Source: a virus
IMG/VR virus record: IMGVR_UViG_3300027170_000004
Span: 1-22,358 of that record
DNA: 22,358 bases
Reading direction: 5' to 3' (one strand)
Positions within the stretch are counted from its first letter, which is position 1, and each line of letters starts with the position of its first letter. Position numbers and translations under genes: made by a program. Positions 15,628 to 21,707 of the stretch are shown here, piece after piece. The notes below the pieces were generated by a model that was not told where the DNA came from, did no database searches, and was given only the letters and a program-made list of their open reading frames with translations.

Positions 15628-15882
15628 GTTTTTAATAAATTCTACTACTGCTTGGTATCTTGTGTCTAAATCGTTACTGCTTAGACATTCATCAAAGTAC
15701 CCTACTTTACCTACATTATCACTTAAATAATCTTCAATCTTCTTTACTACTGGCATAAGCCAATCCCAAGATTTGTGAAATTGCATTGGTGCAATCGTAC
15801 CATCATTGTATTTAGGTGAGTAGCATTTGTTATGATTTACCTCGTACCCCATAAATTCTGCTATAAGTTTATTGTCATTCAT
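15613..15882 (-). CDS. Conserved hypothetical phage protein, IAEFMG family
   Basis: The 89-aa product has NKLIAEFMG near the start, WDWLMPVVKKIEDYL in the middle and YQAVVEFIKNL near the end. This combination recurs in small proteins of Bacteroidota phages as I remember them, without known function. The gene is tightly packed: its stop lies within the leader of the next gene, and its own ATG follows a leader copy at 15883-15898. Confidence 0.65.
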   Translation of the reverse strand: MNDNKLIAEFMGYEVNHNKCYSPKYNDGTIAPMQFHKSWDWLMPVVKKIEDYLSDNVGKVGYFDECLSSNDLDTRYQAVVEFIKNLKTI

Positions 15883-15898
15883 ATTATATAGTTTTAAT
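15883..15898 (-). promoter_or_regulatory. Start-codon leader element, copy 2
   Basis: Exact ATTAAAACTATATAAT directly before an ATG; it contains the last codons and stop of the upstream gene. Confidence 0.6.
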
Positions 15899-16153
15899 TA
15901 ATGATTGCTCTATCTCATCATATCCGTAAACATCAGTATAGACAAGTCCTGCGTTCTCTTCGTTGTAGTCGGTATACTGAACGCAGAATATTTCATCATC
16001 AACACTTTCATCGGTGTCTCTGATTACAAAATAATCCTCATCAAAATATGAGTATAACTCATACCTTTCATTCAGTACAATGGTTTGACCTTGTTCCATT
16101 TGGTCAAGAGTTTCTCTGCTGACCTTGTTAAGTGCTTCTTCTAATATGTTCAT
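15884..16153 (-). CDS. Acidic hypothetical protein (89 aa)
   Basis: The 89-aa product is very acidic, with DTDESVDDEIFC and YTDYNEENAGLVYTDVYGYD, and starts with a helical NILEEALNKVSRETLDQMEQ. Acidic small phage proteins sometimes mimic DNA or inhibit host enzymes, but nothing specific is visible. Its ATG follows leader copy 3. Its end encodes IKTI-stop, which is itself the next leader copy. Confidence 0.55.
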   Translation of the reverse strand: MNILEEALNKVSRETLDQMEQGQTIVLNERYELYSYFDEDYFVIRDTDESVDDEIFCVQYTDYNEENAGLVYTDVYGYDEIEQSLIKTI

Positions 16154-16169
16154 ATTATATAGTTTTATT
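16154..16169 (-). promoter_or_regulatory. Start-codon leader element, copy 3
   Basis: AATAAAACTATATAAT directly before the ATG of the acidic protein; one base differs from the main form. Confidence 0.6.
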
Positions 16170-16543
16170 TAGTTTTCGTTTATAAAATCCATTGCCATGT
16201 TATATAGCGATGGGCTGTTTTCCTTAATAAAGTTGATGAATAGTTCATTCCTTTCCAGTTCCTTTAGATTGCTCTGGTTTATTGCAATAGCAATAGCAAG
16301 ACTACTATTTGCTGTTTTTAATTCTTCATGATTATCCACCTCTCTTACTATGATATCGTGTTCGTGTCTAATCCCTTCTTGAAAATAAACAGAATACTTA
16401 CCCTTCTCTATGTGGTCACAGATTAATTGTATCTGGTCGACATCATCTTCAGCCTCCCAGTTTTCCCCTAAGACTTTATCAGCCACCTCTTCTAATTTGA
16501 GGTGACCGACAAATCCGTATGTTGACATATATTCTCCTACCAT
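16169..16543 (-). CDS. Hypothetical protein (124 aa)
   Basis: The 124-aa product has STYGFVGHLKLEEVADKVLG at the start, an acidic DDVDQIQLICDHIEKG, and helices at the end. No domain was recognised. It overlaps the end of the upstream gene by seven bases; the second ATG (codon 6) is an alternative start. One GGTCACCTCAAA site overlaps its GHLK codons. Confidence 0.55.
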   Translation of the reverse strand: MVGEYMSTYGFVGHLKLEEVADKVLGENWEAEDDVDQIQLICDHIEKGKYSVYFQEGIRHEHDIIVREVDNHEELKTANSSLAIAIAINQSNLKELERNELFINFIKENSPSLYNMAMDFINEN

Positions 16544-17040
16544 GATGCGTGATAATAAAATGAATCATTATGAAAACCTTTCTTCGGTGTTTTCACTTCA
16601 CCTAACTTCTGGATAGTTTCTTTCAATGAATCTATATAGTATTCTATATCATCATTGGTTTCCATTTCAGAGTTGCCAAATAAGAATCCAGATTGTGGAG
16701 GTAGCATATCGTTAATGACATCTACTTTTGCCTTAACTGATTTCTCTTTCTTTAATCTCTTCAATACATCCTTACAGAGTTTTACAAGTTCTTCGATTTG
16801 CTGTGATTCTACATAATAAGTTCCACAATTATCTACTCCATCTTGGATGTTATCTACAAACCATTGGTGAATCCAGTTAACCTTTCTCCAGTACATGACT
16901 TCAAACTGGAGATACTTTAGATTCTTCATGTCGATTTGCTGTCCTTTAGCAGTTCCGAATATGTGATGCTTTTCGGATTCTTTCTGGTGTGACCAGTTCT
17001 GGACATACTGCTTTCTGTCTAAATACATATCTAATCCCAT
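16537..17040 (-). CDS. Conserved hypothetical phage protein, MGLDMYL family
   Basis: The 167-aa product starts MGLDMYLDRKQYV and has YWRKVNWIHQWFVDN, CGTYYVE and LPPQSGFLFGN. These blocks recur in a family of phage and prophage proteins that I remember only as hypothetical. The aromatic and charged pattern around YWRK-x-N-x-IH-x-WF is well conserved and may form a ligand site. The C-terminus has a short YYHASW. It starts two bases before the end region of the paralogue gene and is probably co-translated with it. Confidence 0.7.
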   Translation of the reverse strand: MGLDMYLDRKQYVQNWSHQKESEKHHIFGTAKGQQIDMKNLKYLQFEVMYWRKVNWIHQWFVDNIQDGVDNCGTYYVESQQIEELVKLCKDVLKRLKKEKSVKAKVDVINDMLPPQSGFLFGNSEMETNDDIEYYIDSLKETIQKLGEVKTPKKGFHNDSFYYHASW

Positions 17041-17042
17041 AA

Positions 17043-17321
17043 TTACCAGTTTAAAATGTTTTGAGGATCAGAATAAAATTCTACGGAATTTAGAAATGAT
17101 CCTGTTGTACCTCTTTGTACCTCATACCTTGATGGTATTTTGTTTCCGTAATAATCTAACTTGCTTGTTTTTGGTAGCATACAAGCACCAGAGTTTAGCA
17201 ATTCCATTGCTTGTCTTCCGATTGTACCTTCCATTTGCCATACAATTCCAGTATTAATCATGGATTGCATTCTTGAGTAGCCCAATTCTAATTGGAGTTT
17301 CTCGACTTTTTTATAATTCAT
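17043..17321 (-). CDS. Hypothetical protein, paralogue of the product of 13426-13737
   Basis: The 92-aa product shares KLQ-x(3)-G near the start, a central SGACML block and PSRYEVQRGTTGS with the protein of 13426-13737. The cysteine in SGAC and the RG-x(2)-GS loop are conserved between the two, suggesting a functional site. It is the first gene after the tRNA-Arg, with an exact leader element before its ATG. No named family was recognised. Confidence 0.65.
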   Translation of the reverse strand: MNYKKVEKLQLELGYSRMQSMINTGIVWQMEGTIGRQAMELLNSGACMLPKTSKLDYYGNKIPSRYEVQRGTTGSFLNSVEFYSDPQNILNW

Positions 17322-17337
17322 ATTATATAGTTTTAAT
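17322..17337 (-). promoter_or_regulatory. Start-codon leader element, copy 4
   Basis: Exact ATTAAAACTATATAAT directly before the ATG of the gene that follows tRNA-Arg. Confidence 0.65.
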
Positions 17338-17372
17338 GTTGCCTACTATTAAGGAGTTCGGCTGTTCCTTTG

Positions 17373-17446
17373 TGACTCAGATAGGATTCGAACCTATAAC
17401 CGATACCTTAGAAGGGTATTGCACTATCCAGTTGTGCTACTGAGCC
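17373..17446 (-). tRNA. tRNA-Arg (anticodon UCU)
   Basis: A full cloverleaf can be drawn on the minus strand: acceptor GGCTCAG/CTGAGTC with one G-T pair, D-arm GCAC/GTGC, anticodon stem ATACC/GGTAT around the loop CTTCTAA (anticodon TCT), and T-arm ATAGG/CCTAT around TTCGAAT. The discriminator is A and no CCA is encoded. It would read AGA, the main arginine codon in this A/T-rich genome. It sits in a gap between two protein genes of the leftward operon and is followed by a hairpin and a leader element. Confidence 0.93.
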
Positions 17447-17455
17447 TCCCTTGAC

Positions 17456-18031
17456 TTACGCCAAGTGCGTTCTTTGAATATGCTGTATCATGGTAGTAAC
17501 ATTTGTACCAGTACAAGCCATTGTTGGATTATCACATTCATCCCTCTTCACACCATCATGAACATCCTCCAAAACAACACATTCATGAGTGCATTCCAAA
17601 TCATCCCTCCAGAGGGTTGTTGTGTTCTCATTCATGTACTTGATTAATCTCTGGACATCTGCTTTCAAAGATTCATAGTCTGATTCTGGGGTGACCTTAT
17701 CCTTATTCCATGAGGGGGTAAAGTGCTTATCAAATTCATCTGTACCTTCTTCGTACATTACACCATCTACCTCAACAAATTGGATATCATCTGGACATTC
17801 CCAATCTGTATAGTAGTAGTAGTCATGATTATAATAATCCTCTAATAACCATTCATCAGTTATTTCGCCTTCTTTGTATTCTGGGTTTCCTTCCTCTTCG
17901 ACTAATCTAAGGTGGTTTATCATATCAGATTCGTACTTAATGTACATTAGACCTTCTCCGATGCAGTAGCCAGATGCCATACCTTCTCCTGTGACATCGC
18001 ATTTTCTTGGGTGTAGTTTTACGCTTTTCAT
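17456..18031 (-). CDS. Hypothetical acidic, cysteine-containing protein (191 aa)
   Basis: The 191-aa product has an N-terminal KCDVTGEGMASGYCIGEGLM, an acidic and tyrosine-rich centre (LLEDYYNHDYYYYTDWECPD) and a C-terminal region with several cysteines (LECTHECVVLED, later DECDNPTMACTG). The CDVTG-x-GM-x-x-G start recurs in Bacteroidota phage proteins that I know only as hypothetical. The cysteines could bind metal. It ends ten bases before the tRNA-Arg and overlaps the upstream small membrane gene by four bases. Confidence 0.6.
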   Translation of the reverse strand: MKSVKLHPRKCDVTGEGMASGYCIGEGLMYIKYESDMINHLRLVEEEGNPEYKEGEITDEWLLEDYYNHDYYYYTDWECPDDIQFVEVDGVMYEEGTDEFDKHFTPSWNKDKVTPESDYESLKADVQRLIKYMNENTTTLWRDDLECTHECVVLEDVHDGVKRDECDNPTMACTGTNVTTMIQHIQRTHLA

Positions 18032-18150
18032 ATTCCATGTGTTAAGAGGTGAGCGAATAGCATCCCAAATGAAAAGAGTGCTGTAAGACCTAATGCGACA
18101 ACGAAGATGTGCATAATGATTGTTGTTGATTTTTGAATAATTAATTTCAT
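18028..18150 (-). CDS. Very small membrane protein (40 aa)
   Basis: The ATG at 18150 is chosen because an exact leader element ends just before it; a longer open frame to 18249 would translate the tRNA-like hairpin. The 40-aa product begins MKLIIQKSTTIIMHIFVVAL and continues hydrophobic (GLTALFSFGMLFAHLL), giving one or two membrane passes. The function is unknown. The stop overlaps the next gene by four bases. Confidence 0.55.
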   Translation of the reverse strand: MKLIIQKSTTIIMHIFVVALGLTALFSFGMLFAHLLTHGI

Positions 18151-18166
18151 ATTATATAGTTTTAAT
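18151..18166 (-). promoter_or_regulatory. Start-codon leader element, copy 5
   Basis: Exact ATTAAAACTATATAAT directly before the ATG at 18150, 22 bases after the tRNA-like hairpin. Confidence 0.65.
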
Positions 18167-18187
18167 GTAAGGGCATTATTGCCTTTG

Positions 18188-18230
18188 ATACTGGAGGAGG
18201 AATCGAACCTCCTTGCATCCAATCCAGTAT
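18188..18230 (-). ncRNA. tRNA-like acceptor/T-arm hairpin without D and anticodon arms
   Basis: On the minus strand TACTGGA pairs with TCCAGTA (8 bp with the outer A-T), and GGAGG pairs with CCTCC around the canonical T-loop TTCGATT. Only ten bases (TTGGATGCAA) separate the 5' acceptor strand from the T-stem. It is therefore an acceptor/T-arm mimic, either a decayed tRNA or a functional minimal RNase P/Z substrate. A 5-bp hairpin (18233-18247) precedes it. Confidence 0.6.
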
Positions 18231-18238
18231 AGGTTGCT

Positions 18239-19174
18239 TTACGCAACAAGAGTGCTTAAAGAGTTAAACACCTTTTGGTCTAAGCGTTGAAGACCTCCGA
18301 CATATTTTGACTCTTGTCTGGTTCTGTCTGAACCTCCTTTGTGAGTTGTGTAATGAGTTACACCAGAAAATAATCCCCAAAGCGTTTGACCTTTGTAAGA
18401 CATTTCATTTACTACAGACTGGACTAAATCTTGAGTCTGGTTCAATTTACGAGTTGAGTAATTTTCTTTGGCTCTGGATTCTCCCATAGTTACATCCACA
18501 CCAGTAACAAGATTAATAGTCTTATTCACTTGATTTTGGGTGACCTTCTCATTAGCCATTTTACTGAATATCTCAAATAAAGATTTATCAGCCTGTTCCA
18601 TATTCTCTATAATGCGTAGAGACCTTTGAACAGCATCTCTCATATTAGCAGTATGTCTAACTGAGTTCTGTAATTCTTTACTAAGTGCAGAGAATTGATT
18701 AGCACACGAGATTGTTGTTCCAGTTGTTCCCCATCTTAATGAGCATGAACCATCATGTGAATTGATTGCTGTTGCTTTTCTTGTGATTATATCATCTCCT
18801 ACTTTCTTGTCTTGGAGATTTACCTGTAACATAACTTTACGACCTCCTTTGAATTCTTGACCATTTGAAATTGGCTGTCCGATTACATCAGCAATCTCCA
18901 GTACAAGTTCTGCAAGTTCTGAATTCTGAAAAGTTTCGTACTGGTTAGTGAATGCACCGAAGCAATCGTTGTTGTCTGTTCTAACTACGCCGAAGAAATC
19001 TGTTGCAGTTGTGATTGTTCTGTTAGGGTCAACATTTGAGGGAGACTCAAAGTTTAAAGGATACTTCTTAACATCCCAGTTAAGATTAAATTTGTGTAGC
19101 AGTTGCTCTGCTTTTGATAGGTTTACACTTTCTAAGTTTGTGTCGATTAATCGACCTTTTGAATCTAAATACAT
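18239..19174 (-). CDS. DUF932 phage/plasmid-like protein (TIGR03299-type)
   Basis: The 311-aa product matches the DUF932 family found on phages and plasmids: an N-terminal VNLSKAEQLLHKFNLNWDV, then FGVVRTDNNDCFGAFTNQYE, a GGRKVMLQVNL strand, the block SHDGSCSLRWGTTGTTISCA and a later WGLFSGVTHYTTH. Length is typical. The biochemical function of the family is not established; recombination-like roles have been suggested. The gene is first in the accessory block, behind a variant leader element and a 300-base control region. A small hairpin overlaps its stop codon. Confidence 0.85.
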   Translation of the reverse strand: MYLDSKGRLIDTNLESVNLSKAEQLLHKFNLNWDVKKYPLNFESPSNVDPNRTITTATDFFGVVRTDNNDCFGAFTNQYETFQNSELAELVLEIADVIGQPISNGQEFKGGRKVMLQVNLQDKKVGDDIITRKATAINSHDGSCSLRWGTTGTTISCANQFSALSKELQNSVRHTANMRDAVQRSLRIIENMEQADKSLFEIFSKMANEKVTQNQVNKTINLVTGVDVTMGESRAKENYSTRKLNQTQDLVQSVVNEMSYKGQTLWGLFSGVTHYTTHKGGSDRTRQESKYVGGLQRLDQKVFNSLSTLVA

Positions 19175-19190
19175 ATTGTATAGTTTATTT
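19175..19190 (-). promoter_or_regulatory. Start-codon leader element, copy 6 (variant)
   Basis: AAATAAACTATACAAT directly before the DUF932 ATG; it differs from the main form at a few positions. Confidence 0.5.
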
Positions 19191-19475
19191 AATTAATGTG
19201 GCAAAATCGCCTTCATGAACCATCGTTCACATTGCAATAATACAATAATAATTTGAATTAACAATAATGTTGATAAAAATAATTTAAACGAAGGTTTTCG
19301 CTACTGGTGTTGGGGTGTGTGTAATTAACGATGGTAGATTTTCAAAATCAAATGATCCCGAATTTTTTTCTTTCGGGGGTAATTGGGCGTTCTCTTTACA
19401 GATGGTTTGTATTCTGTATAGATTATGGCTTTTACTTTACAAATGGTGTTTTGGGGTGACCTTAGTCTTATATTC
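19191..19475. promoter_or_regulatory. Non-coding control region of the leftward accessory operon
   Basis: No convincing gene is seen. The region holds a perfect 9-bp inverted repeat, ACCATCGTT at 19219-19227 and AACGATGGT at 19327-19335; the palindrome GATTTTCAAAATC at 19337-19349; a hairpin CCCGAA/TTCGGG at 19357-19377; GGTGTTGGGGTGT at 19306-19318; and one GGTGACC at 19455-19461. An A/T-rich stretch at 19236-19290 could hold the leftward promoter. Regulation is inferred. Confidence 0.5.
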
Positions 19476-19862
19476 CTATAGAGAGAGATAACATTCCCGT
19501 ATAAGGTAATTATAAATCCTACGGAGTTGTGTACGACCATAGATAGTAACATTGAATTGTTGTTTGGTGTACTTCTCTCGTTTTGTCTGGCGTTCAATAA
19601 AACCTTCGTTCAATAGTCGTTTGTGTTCTCTATAGAATTGATGAGGTGAAGAAATCTTTACAAGTTCCATTTTGTCCAGGAGTTGAAGAACCTTTTTAAT
19701 CTCGTAGTATGTGAAATCTGATTTACATTCTGATTCTATTATACTACATGCTAAAAAGATGTAAACTGACTTAGGTGTAAAGTCGTTGTCCAGACTTCGC
19801 AAGTATTTCTGGATGGCTTTGTTGTGGCTAAATAATTCTCTTAGTTTGTTCGCTACTTTCAT
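19476..19862 (-). CDS. Winged-helix-like protein, candidate transcription regulator
   Basis: The 128-aa product is basic. Its C-terminal half reads like a winged helix: a helix FYREHKRLLNEGFIERQTKR, a basic wing YTKQQFNVTIY and a closing helix GRTQLRRIYNYL. The N-terminal half is helical (SVYIFLACSIIESE). It lies at the edge of the region between the leftward and rightward transcripts, where phage repressors or early activators often sit. AAAACTAA precedes its ATG. No family was recognised; a regulatory role is inferred from fold pattern and position. Confidence 0.5.
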   Translation of the reverse strand: MKVANKLRELFSHNKAIQKYLRSLDNDFTPKSVYIFLACSIIESECKSDFTYYEIKKVLQLLDKMELVKISSPHQFYREHKRLLNEGFIERQTKREKYTKQQFNVTIYGRTQLRRIYNYLIRECYLSL

Positions 19863-19962
19863 TTAGTTTTATGTTTGGTTTGTTTTGTGGCTTAATTCTC
19901 CACAGCATTACTCCATCTTTATAAAGAGGAGGAGAGATTCCCAAAATCGTATCGCTTGACAT
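19828..19962 (-). CDS. Small hypothetical protein, weakly supported (44 aa)
   Basis: A 44-residue ORF from 19962 overlaps the start of the winged-helix-like gene by 35 bases. The sequence has ILGISPPLYKDGVMLWRIKP and a hydrophilic tail. Composition is protein-like, but there is no known domain and the overlap is long, so it may be only a leader ORF. Confidence 0.3.
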   Translation of the reverse strand: MSSDTILGISPPLYKDGVMLWRIKPQNKPNIKLNESSEQTKRII

Positions 19963-20318
19963 TTTTTTTGTTGTTGGTTTCCTTTTTAGCATAGTAAATA
20001 AAGAAAAACAAGCACAAAATAGATACAGACTGCTTATAAATGACTGACAATCAGTAGTCTATAGGTATTTGTTCGATTCCTATTGAGAATCGGATTTGAT
20101 TTTAGAATGCCACAATTCAATAGTACCCAGTTCACCAAATCCACTTCCACTCTCGGACACAAGCCACCATATATATACTATTACCACATCAAGATGCCTA
20201 CAATGAGTTTCTGAGCAAATATAAGAAACTTAAATTAAATTTTGATGCTACCATATCACAAGGTTTTTGATCGTTCCTTAGACGAAAGATTTGGGGAAAT
20301 AAAAATCATTTCGGTAAT
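19963..20318. other. Non-coding region with nested inverted repeats
   Basis: No convincing gene on either strand. On the plus strand ACTGA-CAA-TCAGT (20043-20055) lies inside flanking AGACT/AGTCT arms, and CGATTC-CTATTGA-GAATCG forms a perfect 6-bp stem at 20074-20092. Base use between 20105 and 20215 is richer in C than the surroundings. It may be a structured leader or an acquired segment. Confidence 0.4.
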
Positions 20319-20395
20319 AATGTAATATACTAATAAGATCTATTATACTAATATATAATATATATATATAATATATAATATACTAATATATAACA
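20319..20395. repeat. A/T-rich tract with three TATACTAATA repeats
   Basis: This stretch is nearly pure A and T and contains TATACTAATA three times (near 20326, 20345 and 20379), separated by alternating TA runs. It would melt easily and may serve as a promoter region or origin unwinding element; neither is shown. Confidence 0.5.
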
Positions 20396-20414
20396 AACTT
20401 CCAAATTTATTTTG

Positions 20415-20453
20415 GCTAGACAATTTGGCTACCCATGCTAGACATAATGGCTA
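20415..20453. promoter_or_regulatory. Two operator-like direct repeats
   Basis: GCTAGACAATTTGGCTA (20415-20431) and GCTAGACATAATGGCTA (20437-20453) match at 14 of 17 positions and start 22 bp apart, about two helical turns. Each is an imperfect dyad (TAGAC and GGCTA half-sites). They resemble phage repressor operators ahead of the rightward genes. Confidence 0.55.
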
Positions 20454-20466
20454 TCAGTTCATAACA

Positions 20467-20479
20467 GTGTTAATAACAC
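20467..20479. promoter_or_regulatory. Perfect palindrome upstream of the GroES-like gene
   Basis: GTGTTAATAACAC is a perfect 6-bp dyad around a central A, about 50 bases before the ATG at 20528. It is a further operator candidate. Confidence 0.45.
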
Positions 20480-20527
20480 ATTGATAATTAGGCATTAACT
20501 ATCGTTCATGTTAAGTATTTTTACCAC

Positions 20528-21133
20528 ATGAATATGATTGGGTCAAAGATAGCAGTTAGGGTTTCTAAAAAATATAACGATGAGGTTACATTTGGAAACG
20601 GAGACAAGTTATACCTAGACGTCACATTTAATCCAGAACACCATGTAACAATATGTGGAGAGGTCGTGGCTTTGCCTAGAGGTAAATGGTGTAAGGATAC
20701 TCGTGGTGATTTTCTAGCACAAGAATTAGTGGTAGGTGATAAAGTATACTTCAATTATTTAACAGTTGATAAGGATAATTTGATCTTCGGAGAGGATGAC
20801 ATATATACTTGTAGTTTAGAAGATGTTTTTTGTAAAGTTGATGGAACTGGAATAACTGCTATCTCCAATCATGTTTTAATTGAGCCTGAAATGACAGACG
20901 AAATGATTGGCTCTATTTATTTAGGACAACCCAAGATGTCAGAAACCGAAGGGTATGTAAGATTTGTTAGTACCCCCAAAAAAAATAAGGAAGAATTATT
21001 AACCCCAGGAGACCATGTTATGTTTCATGAAAGGTATGCCTTTCTAAATACTATAGAAGAAATCAAATTCTATATAATGAGACAGGATGATGTTCTTGGG
21101 AAAATTAAAGAACACTCTGGAAGGCCCGTTTGA
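20528..21133 (+). CDS. GroES-like co-chaperonin with two tandem cpn10-type halves
   Basis: The 201-aa product is about twice the usual GroES length. Residues 110-193 read as a cpn10 domain: NHVLIEPEMTDE, GSIYLGQ, a central EGYVRFVS, TPGDHVMFHERYAF and the ending FYIMRQDDVLGKI, which matches the closing strand of GroES. Residues 4-104 follow the same order more loosely: GSKIAVRV, GEVVALP, VVGDKVYFNY and a final LEDVFCKV. A protein of this kind would cap host GroEL, as T4 gp31 does, to fold a phage protein. The mobile-loop IVL motif is not obvious in either half. It is the first rightward gene after operator-like repeats. ATG at 20534 is an alternative start. Confidence 0.75.
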   Translation: MNMIGSKIAVRVSKKYNDEVTFGNGDKLYLDVTFNPEHHVTICGEVVALPRGKWCKDTRGDFLAQELVVGDKVYFNYLTVDKDNLIFGEDDIYTCSLEDVFCKVDGTGITAISNHVLIEPEMTDEMIGSIYLGQPKMSETEGYVRFVSTPKKNKEELLTPGDHVMFHERYAFLNTIEEIKFYIMRQDDVLGKIKEHSGRPV

Positions 21134-21668
21134 TATACCTCAATGCATAAGTGATCATGCTCGACTTTATGTCGACTCAAGAGTTATGGCTAATCGTGAA
21201 CACTACAAAAAACTTTACTGGAAATCTAGGTCTTACCAATACAAGAATCCAATACTATTTGACCACCCAGTTGACAATGAATTTTACACAGACTTTAAGG
21301 GTATACTTGCCGAGTTACTAGTACGTCACAACTTTGATTTAAAAGGGACAAATTATACAACTTCAGCCTTTGTTAAAGAGAAGGGAGTTAGTGATCCTGA
21401 TTTAATAGTTAATGAATGTAAGATAGATGTAAAAGGATGTGAAAGGTCTTTAAAGGTAAATATGTTTACCATAGATAAGTTAGATGTTGATTTTATAATA
21501 TTTGTTTTATTCCTTTCTGGACAGAGGTATGTTATATTAAACTTTAAAAAGGAAGATATTAAAAAGTGGGATCTCGTTACTGTAAATGAGAGAAACAAGT
21601 ATTATGAATTCAAGGTAGATAAGAGACGTTGGAGATATGACACCCCAAATTCTGATACCCCCAAATAA
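21087..21668 (+). CDS. PD-(D/E)XK-like nuclease family protein
   Basis: The 193-aa product has E76 in FKGILAELLV and the block GVSDPDLIVNECKIDVKGCE, in which P104-D105 and D114-V-K116 fit the PD-(D/E)XK motif on adjacent strands. Later strands (FIIFVLFL, RYVILNF) complete a restriction-endonuclease-like core. It may cut host or phage DNA or process ends; the substrate is unknown. The start at 21087 overlaps the GroES-like gene by 47 bases. A later ATG (codon 34) would lose protein-like sequence, so the early start is preferred. Confidence 0.6.
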   Translation: MMFLGKLKNTLEGPFDIPQCISDHARLYVDSRVMANREHYKKLYWKSRSYQYKNPILFDHPVDNEFYTDFKGILAELLVRHNFDLKGTNYTTSAFVKEKGVSDPDLIVNECKIDVKGCERSLKVNMFTIDKLDVDFIIFVLFLSGQRYVILNFKKEDIKKWDLVTVNERNKYYEFKVDKRRWRYDTPNSDTPK

Positions 21669-21707
21669 AAATTTTTTGAAATCGAGTAGTAAAAATTTAC
21701 ACCGAAT

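Noticed and set aside
19325-19597. 90-aa minus-strand ORF
   Set aside because: It overlaps the winged-helix-like gene in another frame and runs through the inverted repeats and hairpin of the control region.
20041-20100. Possible tRNA with an anticodon-like loop CTGACAA and GTTCGATTCC
   Set aside because: The T-stem is interrupted by six extra bases, the acceptor 5' strand has no partner, and the T-loop region pairs better as a simple hairpin.
20107-20214. 35-aa ORF on the plus strand in the control region
   Set aside because: Codon use is unlike the neighbours, there is no recognisable leader, and the sequence is low in protein-like character.
20521-20754. Minus-strand ORF opposite the GroES-like gene
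   Set aside because: It is a shadow of a clear cpn10-type coding sequence and has no independent support.
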